From assembly GCA_000733355.1 (NCBI GenBank), contig JNVV01000015.1, positions 602,663 to 666,662 on the forward strand: a stretch of DNA of 64,000 bases, in the 5' to 3' direction. The DNA comes from Falciphora oryzae (Eukaryota; Ascomycota; Sordariomycetes; Magnaporthales; Magnaporthaceae). The first letter of the stretch is position 1, and each line of letters starts with the position of its first letter. Shown here piece by piece: positions 1-11,135 of this stretch. Under the pieces are notes generated by a model, which saw only the letters and a list, made by a program, of their open reading frames with translations, had not been told where the DNA came from and searched no databases. The position numbers and the translations under genes were made by a program.

Positions 1-980
1 GTTTGGCAACAGCGCCTTTTCCTGGCCGCGCAAAGGCAGGAGGGACGCCGCGCCAGCAGCGGCCTCCTCCCTCCTGCGCCGCGCGATGCTCGCGTCCGCG
101 AGGGCCATGCCGCACATGAACAGGCACTTTGCCCAGTCGCCGACGAGGACGAGCCAGGCGGCCAGGAGCAGGACGCACGTCATGCGGGCGCGGTACTTTG
201 TGCGCAGGAGGGCCAGGCAGGCGGCGAAGACGAGGAACGAGCCGGCGCACTCGAGCGGCAGCGTCCAGGCCTGGGACATGGCGACAAGGCGGTCGCGGCC
301 GTCGCCGTGCATGATGCAGACGAGCTCGGCCGCGGCCGCGGCCAGCTGGCTCCAGAGCGAGCCGGGCTTGGGCTCCGGGCGGGCCGCGTTGGCGGCGGCG
401 AACCAGGCGCCCATGCGCTGCGGCACCATCGTGGCGGCCAGGACGGGCAGGGCGGGCAGGAAGAGGCGGGGCGCGCGCCGGAAGACGCTCGACGACAGCA
501 GCGCGGCGGCGTCGCCCGGCCGGCCCTCGTGCATCTTCTTGAGGGCGCCGCGGCTGAGGGCGAAGCCGCTGATGACGAAGAAGACGGTCACCATGAAGTG
601 GCCCGCGTAGGCGAGCCTGACGATGGGCAGCTGGACGAGGTGCCGCTGGCCGTCTTCGCCGTGGCCGTAGGGCTCGTGGACGAGGCTGTAAGAGGACTGT
701 GTAGGTATTTCAGGGGTTAGTTGTTACCGGACAGAGACCACGCTGCAGAAGGGATCTCACTTGCCTCTGTAAAGTGCATGTTGACGACGATTAGCGCCGC
801 GACTCCCCTCAGGCCGTTCAGCCAGGACGTCTCGTGGGGCTTGGGGATTGCGGCATCTTTGTCGACGTAGCCCAGGGCCCGGGCGACGAAGGACGGCAGC
901 AGCTGCCAGAATATTTGGCGAGGCGTCGCCGTAGGGAGCGTCCAGCCCAGCCACGGGCCGTTTCTCCTGTCCCCCCTCAT
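1..980 (-). CDS. Acyltransferase-3 family membrane protein (3' end off the left edge)
   Basis: Predicted integral-membrane acyltransferase of the acyltransferase_3 superfamily, whose members move acyl groups onto sugars or lipids; the substrate here is unknown. Exons are 765-980 and <1-696. The N-terminal part carries the family's opening signature, WLNGLRGVAALIVVNMHFTE (about residues 53-72), and the second exon continues with HEPYGHGEDG and a hydrophobic FMVTVFFVISGFALSRG segment, then further hydrophobic stretches. The ATG at 980 is the only in-frame start that precedes the signature. The exons join only if the intron 697-764 uses a GC donor (GAG|GCAAGTGAG) with a CTAAC branch and a CACAG acceptor; the nearby GT donor one base on is out of frame. 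About 304 codons are visible, and the usual length is 400-500. The family call is firm; the activity is not known. Confidence 0.85.
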
Positions 981-1377
981 ATCGTATAGATATCCGGCTC
1001 GAGGTCTACAAGAGGCTGCCAGTCTGCGGTTGAATCTGTCGCTGGTTGTCCTCGTTCTTGCTGCTGGTGGTATTTATTGAGTCTGATTGTCCCTGGCGCC
1101 CGTTGGGTGTCAGGAGGAGAGGGCGGGCTTCAGGCAACCAGAAGAAAAACTCTGCTTGCAGAGTAAGGGCCGGTGGAGAGGCTGGTGCAAAGTCTGTACC
1201 ATAAATAAAACTTCAAGCCCGTGGCGGTATACGCAAGTAGTGACGGACATTATGACATGGAGTCAAAGTATCGCTGCCTCACTTGCCTCACTGGAGAACT
1301 CTTCAGTAAAACACAATGACTGCATCGCTGAGGCAAGAGGACACAGACTAAACGGCAAACGCAGCATGCAAGTGTGT

Positions 1378-1417
<40 letters not shown>

Positions 1418-1508
1418 GTCACATGCGTGTAAGAGAGCCGCCGTCGACCTCACCAGTATATCTCTCCTTTGCACAACTACCAGGGAATATCCTACAATCA
1501 AAACCCCA
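981..1508. other. Intergenic, with a 36-nt poly-A tract
   Basis: This stretch lies upstream of the acyltransferase gene and downstream of the short-chain dehydrogenase, both on the minus strand. Open frames in it are short and unlike proteins. The one clear feature is the A-run at 1379-1414. Confidence 0.7.
1379..1414. repeat. Poly-A tract, 36 nt
   Basis: An uninterrupted run of A on the plus strand. No retroelement ORF or target-site duplication is evident next to it, so it reads as a simple homopolymer rather than the tail of a retrocopy. Confidence 0.9.
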
Positions 1509-2490
1509 TCACACATCCTGCCGCTCCATCCACTCCCCCACCCTCCCCTTCCACTCCTCCCTCCACCTCGTCAGCGGCGGGCGGCCCGCGACCACGTCCC
1601 CCGCCGACCACAGCACGCGCTTCTTGTCCGCCTCCTCCGAGACGTCGTTGTCCGGACACAGGACGTAGAACTTGCCCTCGTCCATCTTCCCCACCAGATA
1701 GTCCACCACCTGCTCCGGCAGCCACGCACCCGCTGGCTTCTCCCTGCCGCCGTCGGTGGCCGCCCTCGTCATGCCCGTGAAGGTCCACCCGGGCACGAGC
1801 AGGTGGACGGCGAGGTTGGCGTCGCCGCGCAGGTCGTAGGCCAGCTGCTCTGCCACGCTGCGGACGGCGGCTTTGCTTGCGTTGTACTATATCAAACCCA
1901 CCCAAATCAGTCAAATCCAGGGGCCGGAGAACGTGTCCCACACGGGAGTAAAGAAACGTACAGCAGGGTTCCCAGGCGGGTTCGTAATCCCCTGCTTGGA
2001 CCCCGTGATGACAACAGCCACCGGGCCCTCCGCCCGCTTCACCACAGGGAGCAGCGCCGCGATGCCGTTGATGACACCAAAGAAATTAACGTCCATGGTC
2101 TCGCGAAAGGCCGCGACGTCGCCCCAGCCCGACTTGCGCCCGATGCCGGCGTTGAGCGCGAGGAGCGAGATCTTGCCTGCGCCATTTTACCATCTTATTA
2201 GTAACACGAACCCAACTAGCAAAGATATCGGCCAGCTGGCTGCGGCCGGTCTCACCTCCAAGCTCAGAATCAACCGCTTTAGCAATGGCAGCCCAGTCCT
2301 CAGGCTTAGACACATCCGCCTTGACAGTGGAGATGTTGGCGCTGCCGGAATCAGCCAGCAGCGTCTCGTCCCAGTCCACGATAAACACCTTCATGCCGGA
2401 CCCGGCGCACCGCTTGGCCAGCGCCAGGCCGATGCCCGACGCCCCGCCCGTGATGACGGCCGTGTTGCCGGGCTTGAGTATGGCCGCCAT
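1509..2490 (-). CDS. Short-chain dehydrogenase/reductase (classical SDR)
   Basis: NAD(P)(H)-dependent oxidoreductase of the classical SDR family; the substrate cannot be inferred. Exons 2256-2490, 1962-2176 and 1509-1886 give 275 aa, a typical SDR length. The cofactor motif TGGASGIG is at residues 14-21, NAG at 87-89, and the catalytic Ser-Tyr-Lys at S138 (ITGSKQG), Y151 and K155 (YNASK). The second intron falls exactly before the catalytic Tyr. Introns 2177-2255 (phase 1) and 1887-1961 (phase 0) both have good GT/AG ends, the first with an ACTAAT branch. The start is the ATG at 2490; the frame is open further upstream but has no other ATG. All catalytic residues are present, so the enzyme should be active. 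It is cytosolic by default, as no signal peptide is seen. Confidence 0.9.
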
Positions 2491-2964
2491 GTTTTTGCGT
2501 TTGTTCGAGGAAAATAACGCCAATCTGGGTGTATGATTTCACCTTCTTTTCCTCTGTTTATTTGAGTGGCTTGGATGGAAGACAAATACACCTCCCACAT
2601 GCGCAAGCTTGAAGGCCAGAGAGGGGAAGTGGAGAGCGGACTCCGACGTCACCAACGCCGGCGGGAGGCAATTATGTCCTAACGCCGACCCCGAAAAGTG
2701 TAACGCAGAAAGGACCATCCCGAGGCATCCGATAAGGGGGTTCAATACGGGGCGGCAGGCTGCAAGAAAGACCAGACCGATCTTCCGATCCCATTAGTTT
2801 CATTCCAACGCCAGAGCGCCTCGGTCTGTTAGTTTAGTTTACACACGGGCGTGCCCGAGACCGCCACGCGCCTCGCAAACAGAAAAAGCGAGAGAAAAAA
2901 AAAAAAAAAGGAGAAAAAACACAACCGCCAAAATCGCACATCACCACCACCACCGTATCAAACA
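2491..2964. other. Intergenic: SDR upstream region and snf12 3' flank
   Basis: 474 bp between two minus-strand genes. It contains a run of 15 A at 2895-2909. No supported gene is present. Confidence 0.7.
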
Positions 2965-4629
2965 TCACCGCATCCCCGCCATAGCAGGCTGCCTCGCCAG
3001 CAGCACACTAACCCCCTCGCGCGCGCTCTCCGTAGCCCAGACGCTGTCCCTACCACCGCGGCGCCACTCGTCACCGCCCGTAACTGCATCACCAGCCGCG
3101 CCCTTACCACGGACGGACTCGCCCATGATGACCTCCAGATCGCGCTGCTGGGACGACAGCCATCCCTTGACGAAATTCGCCGGGTCGCGCTGCATCTGGC
3201 TGAAGAAGGCGTGCTTGGCCTTGGAGTCGTAGACGGCCCCGACCAGGACCGACAGCTGCTCGTCCAGCCGTGCCACCTCGCGCAGCATCTGCCCGTACTC
3301 GGCGTTGGGGTGGCTGCCGAACGGCAGAGAGAGCTTGGGTAGCGCCGCGCGCAGCGGGTCGTCGACCGACACCTGCACGTCGTAGATGGTGGGCTGCGGG
3401 CCGCCGCCCACCGAGTGGAACTCCTGGTCCACCCGGATCGTGTACGCCAGCTTGACGGGCGGGAGCGGCATCAGGTGCGGCGTGATGTAGTCCTGTAGGA
3501 GCGGGATGACACCCACATCTCGTCCCAGGGCCTGGTTGAGCGAGTAAAGTCAGCAAAAGTCCCTGGTCAAGGGCTGTCATGTACCACCACAAAAGAACGC
3601 ACCTTGCGCAGGAGGTTGTCGCAGCGGAACTGGCGCTTCTCCTCCTCCTCCTGCAGGCCCATGAGCCGGACGTAGTCCCACAGCCGCGCCGTGATCTCTG
3701 TGCGCGAGCCTTCTGACAGGTCCACAATGTCGGCCAGGGCCGGGCTGATGGCGAAGCGCTCGGGCTCCTCGTGCCGCGTCAGGCTGAAGACGACATTGAC
3801 ATTCTCATCGCCGCCCCGCTTGAACGTGAGCTCGTCAAAGTCAGCCGCCGGGTTGCCCACCGCGGTGCCGCCGCCGCGCTGCTCGGGCTTCTTCCATTCC
3901 ATCAGCTGCTCCGGCCCCGCCGGCCCGGGAGGCACGCCCGGCCGGTCCACCGTCACGCTTATCGCCTTGAAGAAGTGCGAGAAGCGCGCGCGCTGCTGCG
4001 GCTTGGCCGCCGCCTTGGCTTTGCTCGAGGGCCCGTCCGTCTCCATGGCGTCCTTATCATCCTTTTGCGCCTCCTCGTTCTGTTCGTTCTCGTCGTCGTC
4101 GTCCAGTAGGCGGCCCTCGATCTTGACGCGGTAGCTCGAGTCGTGGCTGGTCGAGAAGTCGAAGCTATCAGTGTTCAGGGGCGCCTGCCACGGCTGCTCG
4201 TCGACGGTATTGCTGATCCAGATGCGCATAGTTTTGGAGCGCTAGCACAATGAACCCAAATGTTAGAGAACGTGGCCTCCCAAGATATATCAGAACAGGT
4301 GACAGCGATTCCCTCACCTTTGCGCCCTTGTTCACCGGGTCGACAATGTCCAGCCGCTTGCGGGTCATGGTCGCGTCGAGGCGCCTCTCGTAGTCGCGCA
4401 GGTCGCGGTAGCGGGCGACGCCGTCGCCGATGATGGCGTCCTCGACACCGTCGGGCATGGTCTTGTCCGTGGGCCTGCGGCTCTTGAGGCGGCGCGCGCT
4501 CTCGCTGGCGTGCGGCGGCTGCTGCTGCATCATCTGCGGGCCCCCCGCCGCCACCATGGGCATGGGCTGTCCCGGGTGAGGCACCGCCCCGGGCCCCGGC
4601 ATCATCTGGCCACCTGCTTTCGGAGGCAT
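2965..4629 (-). CDS. ssr3: SWI/SNF and RSC chromatin-remodelling subunit Snf12/Ssr3 (SWIB domain)
   Basis: Orthologue of yeast Snf12/Rsc6, fission yeast Ssr3 and animal BAF60/SMARCD, a core subunit of nuclear ATP-dependent remodellers. Exons 4242-flanked: 4318-4629, 3603-4241 and 2965-3531 give 505 aa from the ATG at 4629. A Pro/Gln/Met-rich head is followed by KRLDIVDP and the conserved MRIWISNTV segment (about residue 110). An acidic linker comes next, then the SWIB/MDM2-like domain at about residues 262-340 (FAISPALADIV to PLLQDYITPHL), which is split by intron 3532-3602, and a C-terminal helical region. Both introns (4242-4317, 3532-3602) are phase 0 with good ends. The N-terminus is probably incomplete: an upstream Gln-rich open segment starting with ATG at 5406 runs into the N gap and looks like exon 1 (see that entry). 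If so, 4629 is an internal Met. Confidence 0.93.
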
Positions 4630-4733
4630 GACGTCGTCGTGGTCAGCTTATCAGATCCTGTCTGCTGTCTGTCGCTTTGGGCCCGTCTGTCTGTCTGTAG
4701 GTGTGTGGATCGTCGATGGCGGTAGCAAGCAGG

Positions 4734-4754
4734 CAGGGCAGGGCAGGGCAGGGC
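4734..4754. repeat. GGGCA tandem repeat, about four units
   Basis: A short perfect pentanucleotide repeat in the region upstream of, or within the first intron of, the snf12 gene. Confidence 0.8.
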
Positions 4755-5118
4755 GGTAGGTTGCTCGGTAGTAGGGGGGTGGGCCGTCGTGCTTCTTTCC
4801 TTCTCTTTACTCGCTGGCGTGTGGAGCGTGCATGTCAAAGGCCGATCAAAGTGGCATGTAGCAGGGCAACGCCGAGGCCTCTTCTTGCCAAAGCTCCTTC
4901 GCGACACGCGTGGATCCCCGATCCAATTTTCCCACTACCTTACCCAACCTACCCACCCCTGGCAACGGCAGGAAAACGCCCAGCGGGTTGGCGATTTCCA
5001 CCGGCCCCTTATTTTTTTTTTCTCGCGCCCCAGCCGAGTGGATTCCTTTGCGGGCAGGAGAAAAATAGCACTCGGACTCTCAATGGGGAGCCGGGATCGG
5101 GGGTTGGGCTTGCGTGAT

Positions 5119-5140
5119 GCTTGCTTGCTTGCTTGCTTGC
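5119..5140. repeat. GCTT microsatellite, 5.5 units
   Basis: A perfect tetranucleotide repeat located 136 bp before the first assembly gap, possibly intronic. Confidence 0.85.
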
Positions 5141-5275
5141 CTTGACTTGCAGCAGCAGCCAGCAGAGGCGGGCTCGAACCGGGCTGGGCTGGGCGTACGA
5201 CCAGGGAAGGCGGGAAAGCTTACGGCATTCGACGAATTCCTCCAAGCATGGACAGACAAACTAAAAAGCCATTCC

Positions 5276-5315
5276 NNNNNNNNNNNNNNNNNNNNNNNNN
5301 NNNNNNNNNNNNNNN
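5276..5315. other. Assembly gap (40 N)
   Basis: A run of N. Its right edge touches an open, Gln-rich minus-strand segment that is probably snf12 exon 1, so real coding sequence is likely missing here. Confidence 0.99.
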
Positions 5316-5406
5316 CATGGCCCGGGCGGCGTGGAGTGCCAATATGCGGCGCCCTCTGCGGCACCTGCTGCTGCTGCGCATACTGCTGGCGGAACTGCGG
5401 CTGCAT
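5316..5406 (-). CDS. ssr3: Probable 5' exon of snf12, truncated by the assembly gap
   Basis: Reading the minus strand from an ATG at 5406 gives 30 codons (MQPQFRQQYAQQQQ, then VPQRAPHIGTPRRPGH) that stay open into the gap at 5315. The Gln/Pro/Arg composition matches the low-complexity heads of ascomycete Snf12 proteins and continues in style with the MPPKAGGQMM segment at 4629. A phase-1 acceptor, CAG|GTGGCC, lies just inside the present first exon near 4614. I infer a first intron of about 650 bp whose donor is hidden in the gap. The alternative is a small upstream open frame with no link to snf12. Confidence 0.55.
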
Positions 5407-6404
5407 GCCGGGCCAATAAATGTCGCGAGGGGGGCTTGCTTGATGCGCTGTGTTGCTGTGCTACAAATCAAAAAGGGAGCCTAGATGGAAAAAGGAAAGA
5501 TGGACGAAGGCAAAAAAGGGCGGCGCGGGTCCAGTCCAGTCGCTGTTCGTTTGGTTTGTGGCTTTGATTTTCGGGAGAGAGCAAATGACAAATGACGATG
5601 GTGCGCGCAGATTCCCTGGTGGTTTCCCGCAAGATCTTGCGCTTTGGGGATGGCGCGCGCGTCGTTTGCCTGCTGTCGCGCGTTGGTTTGTGTGTCGAAT
5701 TCTGCGACTGTGAACTGCAAGAGGAGTGGGGCCGTTGTAGCCAGTCACAGCACGAGTAGTCGAAGGGTCAGGGCAGTGTGGCTTCTTTCAGTTGCACTTG
5801 TGGCGTTGACAGAGAGATTGATGGTGAATTCCGACCCATGCCCAATACAAACTATGGAACAAGTCAGTCGTTGAAAGACGCCGAGAGCGTCAATCGAAAC
5901 TCGAGTAGGTAGACAAGTTGCCGAGGAATGCCAGGTAGATGCTGTTTTTCTTGCTCTTTTTGTCCAGAACGCAAAAATGGCCGCCAAATTTCAACCTTTG
6001 AGGAAAAGGTGCAGGAAGAGTGGACTGACGCCTCGCTATGAAATGCAAATTACAAGGGAGTGATATCGAAAGGACCGGGAGGAAACAGAATAAGAGCGTG
6101 CCATGCCTGTCAAAGCCATTAACTTCCCTCCCAAGGATGAGAAAGAAAAGAAGAATGAGCGGAGGCTCTAGGGAGCAAAATGCTTGCCTCCAATGTGGGT
6201 GTAAGAGCAGCTGGAAAGAGAGACTCTTGCGAATGCCCCCAAAGAAGAGAAAGAAGAAGCAGAAAAGAAGAAAACAAAAGGATCTTGCTTTAGCCCCGTC
6301 CTGTTTTTATACTGCCCCATACATCATGCTGCGGTGTTCCATCCATCACTTCAACAGTTTCCTCTTGCAACCCCGCGTCTTTCGATGATACCTTTGTGCA
6401 CCAG
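5407..6404. other. Intergenic: snf12 promoter side and PDK1 3' flank
   Basis: About 1 kb with only short open frames of unprotein-like composition. No RNA gene was recognised. Confidence 0.6.
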
Positions 6405-9042
6405 TTAGAAGGCAGCGCCCAGCCCGTTCTTCGACTGTCGCTTGCTGAACCGGTTGCGCTTCTTTTCCGGGATCGGGTCCTCCAGGCTGCCCTGGCTCTT
6501 GCTCAGGACCTGGTTCCGCGCAGATCTATCGCTCACCGTGAAGCCCTCGCCGTATTCGGGGTAAGTTGCTCGGCCGCCGAGCGTGCTCGCCGGGCTGGAC
6601 ATGGACGAGGACATATCCCCGCCAAAAGCGCCGTTATCCCTGTCATGGGTTCCCAGGATCTTCTGAGAGAGCGCGAAATCCTTGGCTGTCTCCAACGACT
6701 CGATCCAGTCGTCCACCGAAATCTTACCCATGTCGCCCGCATTTTGAGAGCCTTTGGGTTCTTCGAAGACGTAATGGACGCCGCCCTGTTTGATCACGTC
6801 AGAATTTGAAAGGGCTAATAGACTCATGATCAAAAGCATGCGGAAATAAAGAAAGGCACTCAGCACCCACCGTGTCGACACACCAGACGGGCTGCCCCTT
6901 GACGTCCATCTGTGTCTTCCATGTGCAGTCTGCCGCAAGTAGCGGAATTTCTTGCTTCGTCTTCTTCTCTTCTCCGCCCGCAGGCGCCAGCACAATGCGC
7001 CCGCTTGACGTGACCATGACCAGGCGTTGTCGCTTTTTGGTCGTGCTTCCACCGAAGAAGCGTGAAAGCTTCTTGTGCCCATCGCCATGCTCACCCTTGC
7101 CGTGAGGGCTGTTGGATATCGGCGACGAGATCACCATAAGGTCTCCCAGCTTCAGAATCCGCTCGTTATTGCGTGTCAGCACCGGCGACCAGTCCAGATC
7201 GAGCTGCGTCGGTGGCGGCAGCTCCGTTATTATCCGCCGTGGCTCCTGGCGCTGCTGCTGTTGGGACTGTTGTTGAGATTTTGATCCACCATTACTCTGC
7301 TGTTGCTGCAGCTGGGCACCGCCGCGGGCAGGCGCCATCGGCTGCTGCGCCGACGACGACGCCCCGTTTAGTTGTATAATATGGGGCTCTTGAGCTGGTG
7401 GCACGTAGGGCTTCAGCCGAGGCGCTCGGGATCTCCACAGCTCCTTGCTGATCATCTGACCATCAAAAAACTCATGGTTTCGGATATGCTCAATAGTCAA
7501 CCTGCGGGCCGGATCCAAGACAAGGCATCGCTCGACGAGATCGCGGGCGGCCGGCGGGAAGCCCGAAGGGAACTCGTACTCCAGCCCGACAATCTTCTGG
7601 AACGTGAGGTACTCGCTCCCGCCCTTGAAAGGTGGCCGGCCCGCCAGAAGTTGGTATACTATGCAGCCAAACGCCCACACGTCGCTGGCTTTGCTTGCGC
7701 TCTTGTCGGTCAAGAGCTCGGGGCTGACGTACTCGGCTGTGCCGACGAACGACGCTGCTCTGCTGTCCTCTGACGGGGCTCTCTCAAACATCTGCTGCGG
7801 AGCCGCGGTTCGGGGGTCTGGCAGAAGCTTAGCTGTGCCAAAGTCGGTGATTTTGACGTGCATGCGGTCGTCTAGCAACACGTTCTCCGGCTTGAGGTCC
7901 CGATGGATGACACCCCTCGCATGCATGTAATCGATGGCATCGAGGATCTGGGCGCCGTAGAAGCGCGTGCACTCAACATCGAAGGTACCGGTCCGCTTCA
8001 GCACTCCCAGCAGTTCGCCGCCGGCGCACAGGTCCAGGACGTAGTACAGCGAGGTCTCGTCCTGGAACGTGTAGTACAGACGGACTATGCCAGGGTGCTC
8101 CGTCAACCTGTTGAGCGTGTTCTTCTCAATGTTGACATACTTGATCTTCTTCTCCTTGATGATGTGCTTCTTCTCGAGAACCTTGATGGCGTACTCCTTC
8201 AGATTCTGTCGATCCGTGGCCTGGTACACGGTGCTGTACGAGCCCTCTCCAAGGATCCTGCCAAATGAGAAGTCCCTGACGCCCTTCTTGACGGACCTCA
8301 TGACTGTCCTCCCGTTTGCGTCCACCTCTCTCCTGACACCAACCGCGGCCCCGCGTTCCTGCCACTCCTCGCTGCTTGCCGGCAGCGGAACTTCGGGTTG
8401 GCTCGAGGGAGCTGCGTTTGGTATTCCTGGTATCGAGGCGTACCCACCGCCCATTCCTCTAGATGAACTTCTTGTTGGTGGGTTGGCTCCGCCTCCTGCG
8501 GACTGGGGCATTTGCTGATGGGACGACCCGCCGTTGTTATATGATCCCTCACGATAACTCGGCCGACGTATGGGCACGTTTCCTCTGTACCCTCCAGCGT
8601 TAGAGGAGCTCCGCTGTGGGACACCGCCGCCGTATAGGGGCGACCTTGCCTGGTCTGACCTATGCTCTCGGCCGGGCGAGGTGGCGTCCGACTCGGGGGC
8701 TGGTGCGGAGGAGTAAACGGCGGAGGTAGGGCGAGATCGCGTCCCGGGCGAAGCCATGTCGTACTGATACGGCATCTGGGCACTCTGAGAAGACTGGACA
8801 GGAGATAGGAGCGAGTGGTCGGGTTCGCCCGCGGCGTGTGATGAGCCCGACATTTGCTCGGGGAACGAGGTCGTCAGTCCAGGTTGCGGGCTAGGACGTT
8901 GCTGTGCCCGGGCTCTCCTGTCGTAGTCGGTATTGCTGTCGACGGCGGGGCCGCCGAGCGGGGGACTTGCGGCTACAGCGTCGTCTGGATTGGCGATCCT
9001 CAGACCGCCCAGGGCCTGCGAGAGACTGAGGTCCCCATTCAT
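6405..9042 (-). CDS. pdk1: PDK1-type AGC protein kinase (Pkh/Ksg1 orthologue)
   Basis: 3-phosphoinositide-dependent kinase 1 homologue, which phosphorylates the activation loops of AGC kinases such as Ypk, Sch9 and PKC in cell-wall, sphingolipid and growth signalling. Exons 6871-9042 and 6405-6785 give 850 aa. A 240-residue Ser/Pro/Gly-rich head precedes the kinase domain (about 255-520), which has the Gly loop GEGSYSTV (about 264), VAIK-type lysine in YAIKVLEKK, HRDLKPEN (about 378), DFG (about 398) and the activation segment SFVGTAEYVSPELL. A Gln-rich linker leads to a PH-like region (about 612-770, LDLDWSPVLTRNNERILKLG), split by intron 6786-6870 (phase 0). The join reads WCVDT|GGVHYVFEEP, which keeps the usual end of the PH fold. 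The start ATG at 9042 is the first in frame. All catalytic residues are present. Confidence 0.95.
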
Positions 9043-11107
9043 AGCTGCGAGACCGGGCGGCGGTAAAGGTGAGGGGAAAGTGAGATCGGGTCGTATCGAG
9101 GCAGGGTTTCGAGGGTGATTGGACAGGTTTCGTTACTTCCGTATTGGAGTTCGCCGTCGCGGTCGTCGTCCGTCGGTCGGTCGGGGACGGGACGAAAGAT
9201 GCCGTCGGAGAGCGGCAAACCGGGAACTGCCAAGGGTGGACCAGCGAGCGATCGGCTGCAGCAAAGAGTTGGAGGGATTGCCAGTCACGTCAACGAACGG
9301 CCCGGTTGTTCTTCCCAACCGGCCCTGGTATTGGGAGCATCAGGACTGGGCCAGGGACTCAGCGATTGCGAGAGACGACAGCGGCCGGGGCAGGGAGGCG
9401 GCCGGCCGGGAGATGAGGGCGGTTGGTGTCGTGGGTGGTTCGCTGGTTGCTGGCTGGTCCATGCAAACGCCTCGCGGGACAAATGCAGCGGATGCACGCA
9501 CTGCACAGCGGCGAATGCCTGGGATGCAGGCAGCGGGCGGGTCTGTCGGTTGTCGTTTTCAGGGCCAAACTCGCAGCCCACCGTTGGCTCCGAGTCGATA
9601 CGCCCCGGCAATTTTCAGGTGACGGCAGAAGTATCCAGACAGCAAGCTGAGCTGGCTCAAGCTGGGTGGCTGAGGCTGGCTGGCTGACTGGCTGTGCTCG
9701 GCTTGGGACTGGTTTGACTTTCTGGCCTGATCCGTCCGTTCGGACTCGGGCACGAACAAGCGACTCCTGCGCTTTCTGGTTCCTGTTTTCTATTTTCTGT
9801 CGACGAGTCGGGAGGGATGGTCCGTCCACAAAGCACCGGCTCCCCGTGCACTACGAGGCCCGCCCAACAGTGAGTGCACTGGACTTGCACTGAGAGCATG
9901 AAATTGATAGCACACACCAGTGACGCATCCGCACAACCATACTGGCCGGAAGCTGCGACCGGGCGGCTGCTCCAGCTGGAACCCCCAACGGAACGGGGAA
10001 CATGGAATGACAGCCAAGCGTGCGCCAAACCGTCTTTCTGAAAACCGGGGCCTGCTGCCCTGGCGGCGCTGATTGGCGGATAATGGCTCGTGCTCCACCC
10101 GCGAACCCCAAATCTTGCAAGAGAAACATCGCAATTCCCCGTCTGCCTTCGTATATGAAGTGACGGCAACCCGGCCTTTGGGCGGGTTCCAGTTCTATAA
10201 GTGGACGACCGTGGAAGCATTGCATCCCCTGGACGGCTACGGCCGACTCCTGTTCTAGATCATTTCCCCAACAGGCCAGAGCCCGAGTGCATTACGGTGC
10301 AAATAGCCCGCCTGGTGCGCGGAGCAGGTTTGATACAATCCCATTGATCCAGATCCGAGGCCAAATCCAAATTCGAGTCCAATTCAAGCCGCCAATCCAG
10401 AGCTCCGGGAAAGTGGCACGTCCTTTCTGGACTTCGGTCCGTTCTGTGACAGCCCTGGATCCTGGCACAGTTCCGAGCACGCTAATTGGAACCCCTTCAT
10501 TGTCCCAGTTCGTTCTTGCATTCTTTCCTGTATATATTTCCTTCCATCCTTTCCTCTGTCCTTTGTCATGTATATTTTCCTCTTTGACATATGGCAGCAA
10601 TCACAGCATCCTAAATAAATAAAAGTAAAAGGGTGCTACCTTCAAGAACGGGTGTTCTACTTACCCTGGTCGTGCAGTTTATACGGACTACCTACAGGTT
10701 TGTAATTGGGGAACGTCTGGTGCCAGGTTTGGGCCCGGTCCACTCTCCCCGGCTTCTCCTGGTCGGTGATTGCGCTTTTGGAGCGCCGAAGCCACGCAAG
10801 TCAGAGGGATCTTCAAACTTCTCACTCGCTGCTCCGCCATCTTATTCACATTTCTTCATTCGCCACGACGAAATGTCCATCGTCTTAGCTGCCATCCTTG
10901 TGGCTGTTGATCCTGCGGGCCGCTGATCAATTACCACATCTGGCTCGTGCTGTCCAACCCGATGGCACCAGCCCCTCCGCTGGGAAACCGACAGCGGTTG
11001 AGCGGGAGCGCTCCCGGAGCGCACTTGCCTGTTCGGTCAGGTTGCGAATCTGCAGCCTCTGAATAAACTCTCGCTCCTGCCCTCCCATATGCGTCCCGGA
11101 GACGATT

Positions 11108-11135
11108 CCCCCCCCCCCCCCCCCCCCCCCCCCCC
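11108..11135. repeat. Poly-C (poly-G on minus) tract, 28 nt
   Basis: An uninterrupted C-run on the plus strand. Its minus strand is a G-run able to form a G-quadruplex. It is rarer than the many A/T tracts in this window. Confidence 0.9.

Noticed and set aside
1379..1414. Poly-A tract as the tail of a retroposed gene or LINE
   Set aside because: No reverse transcriptase, no intronless gene copy next to it and no obvious target-site duplication.
10365..10390. GTTCGAGTCC-like string as a possible tRNA T-arm
   Set aside because: No matching acceptor stem, D-arm or anticodon arm at the right spacing.
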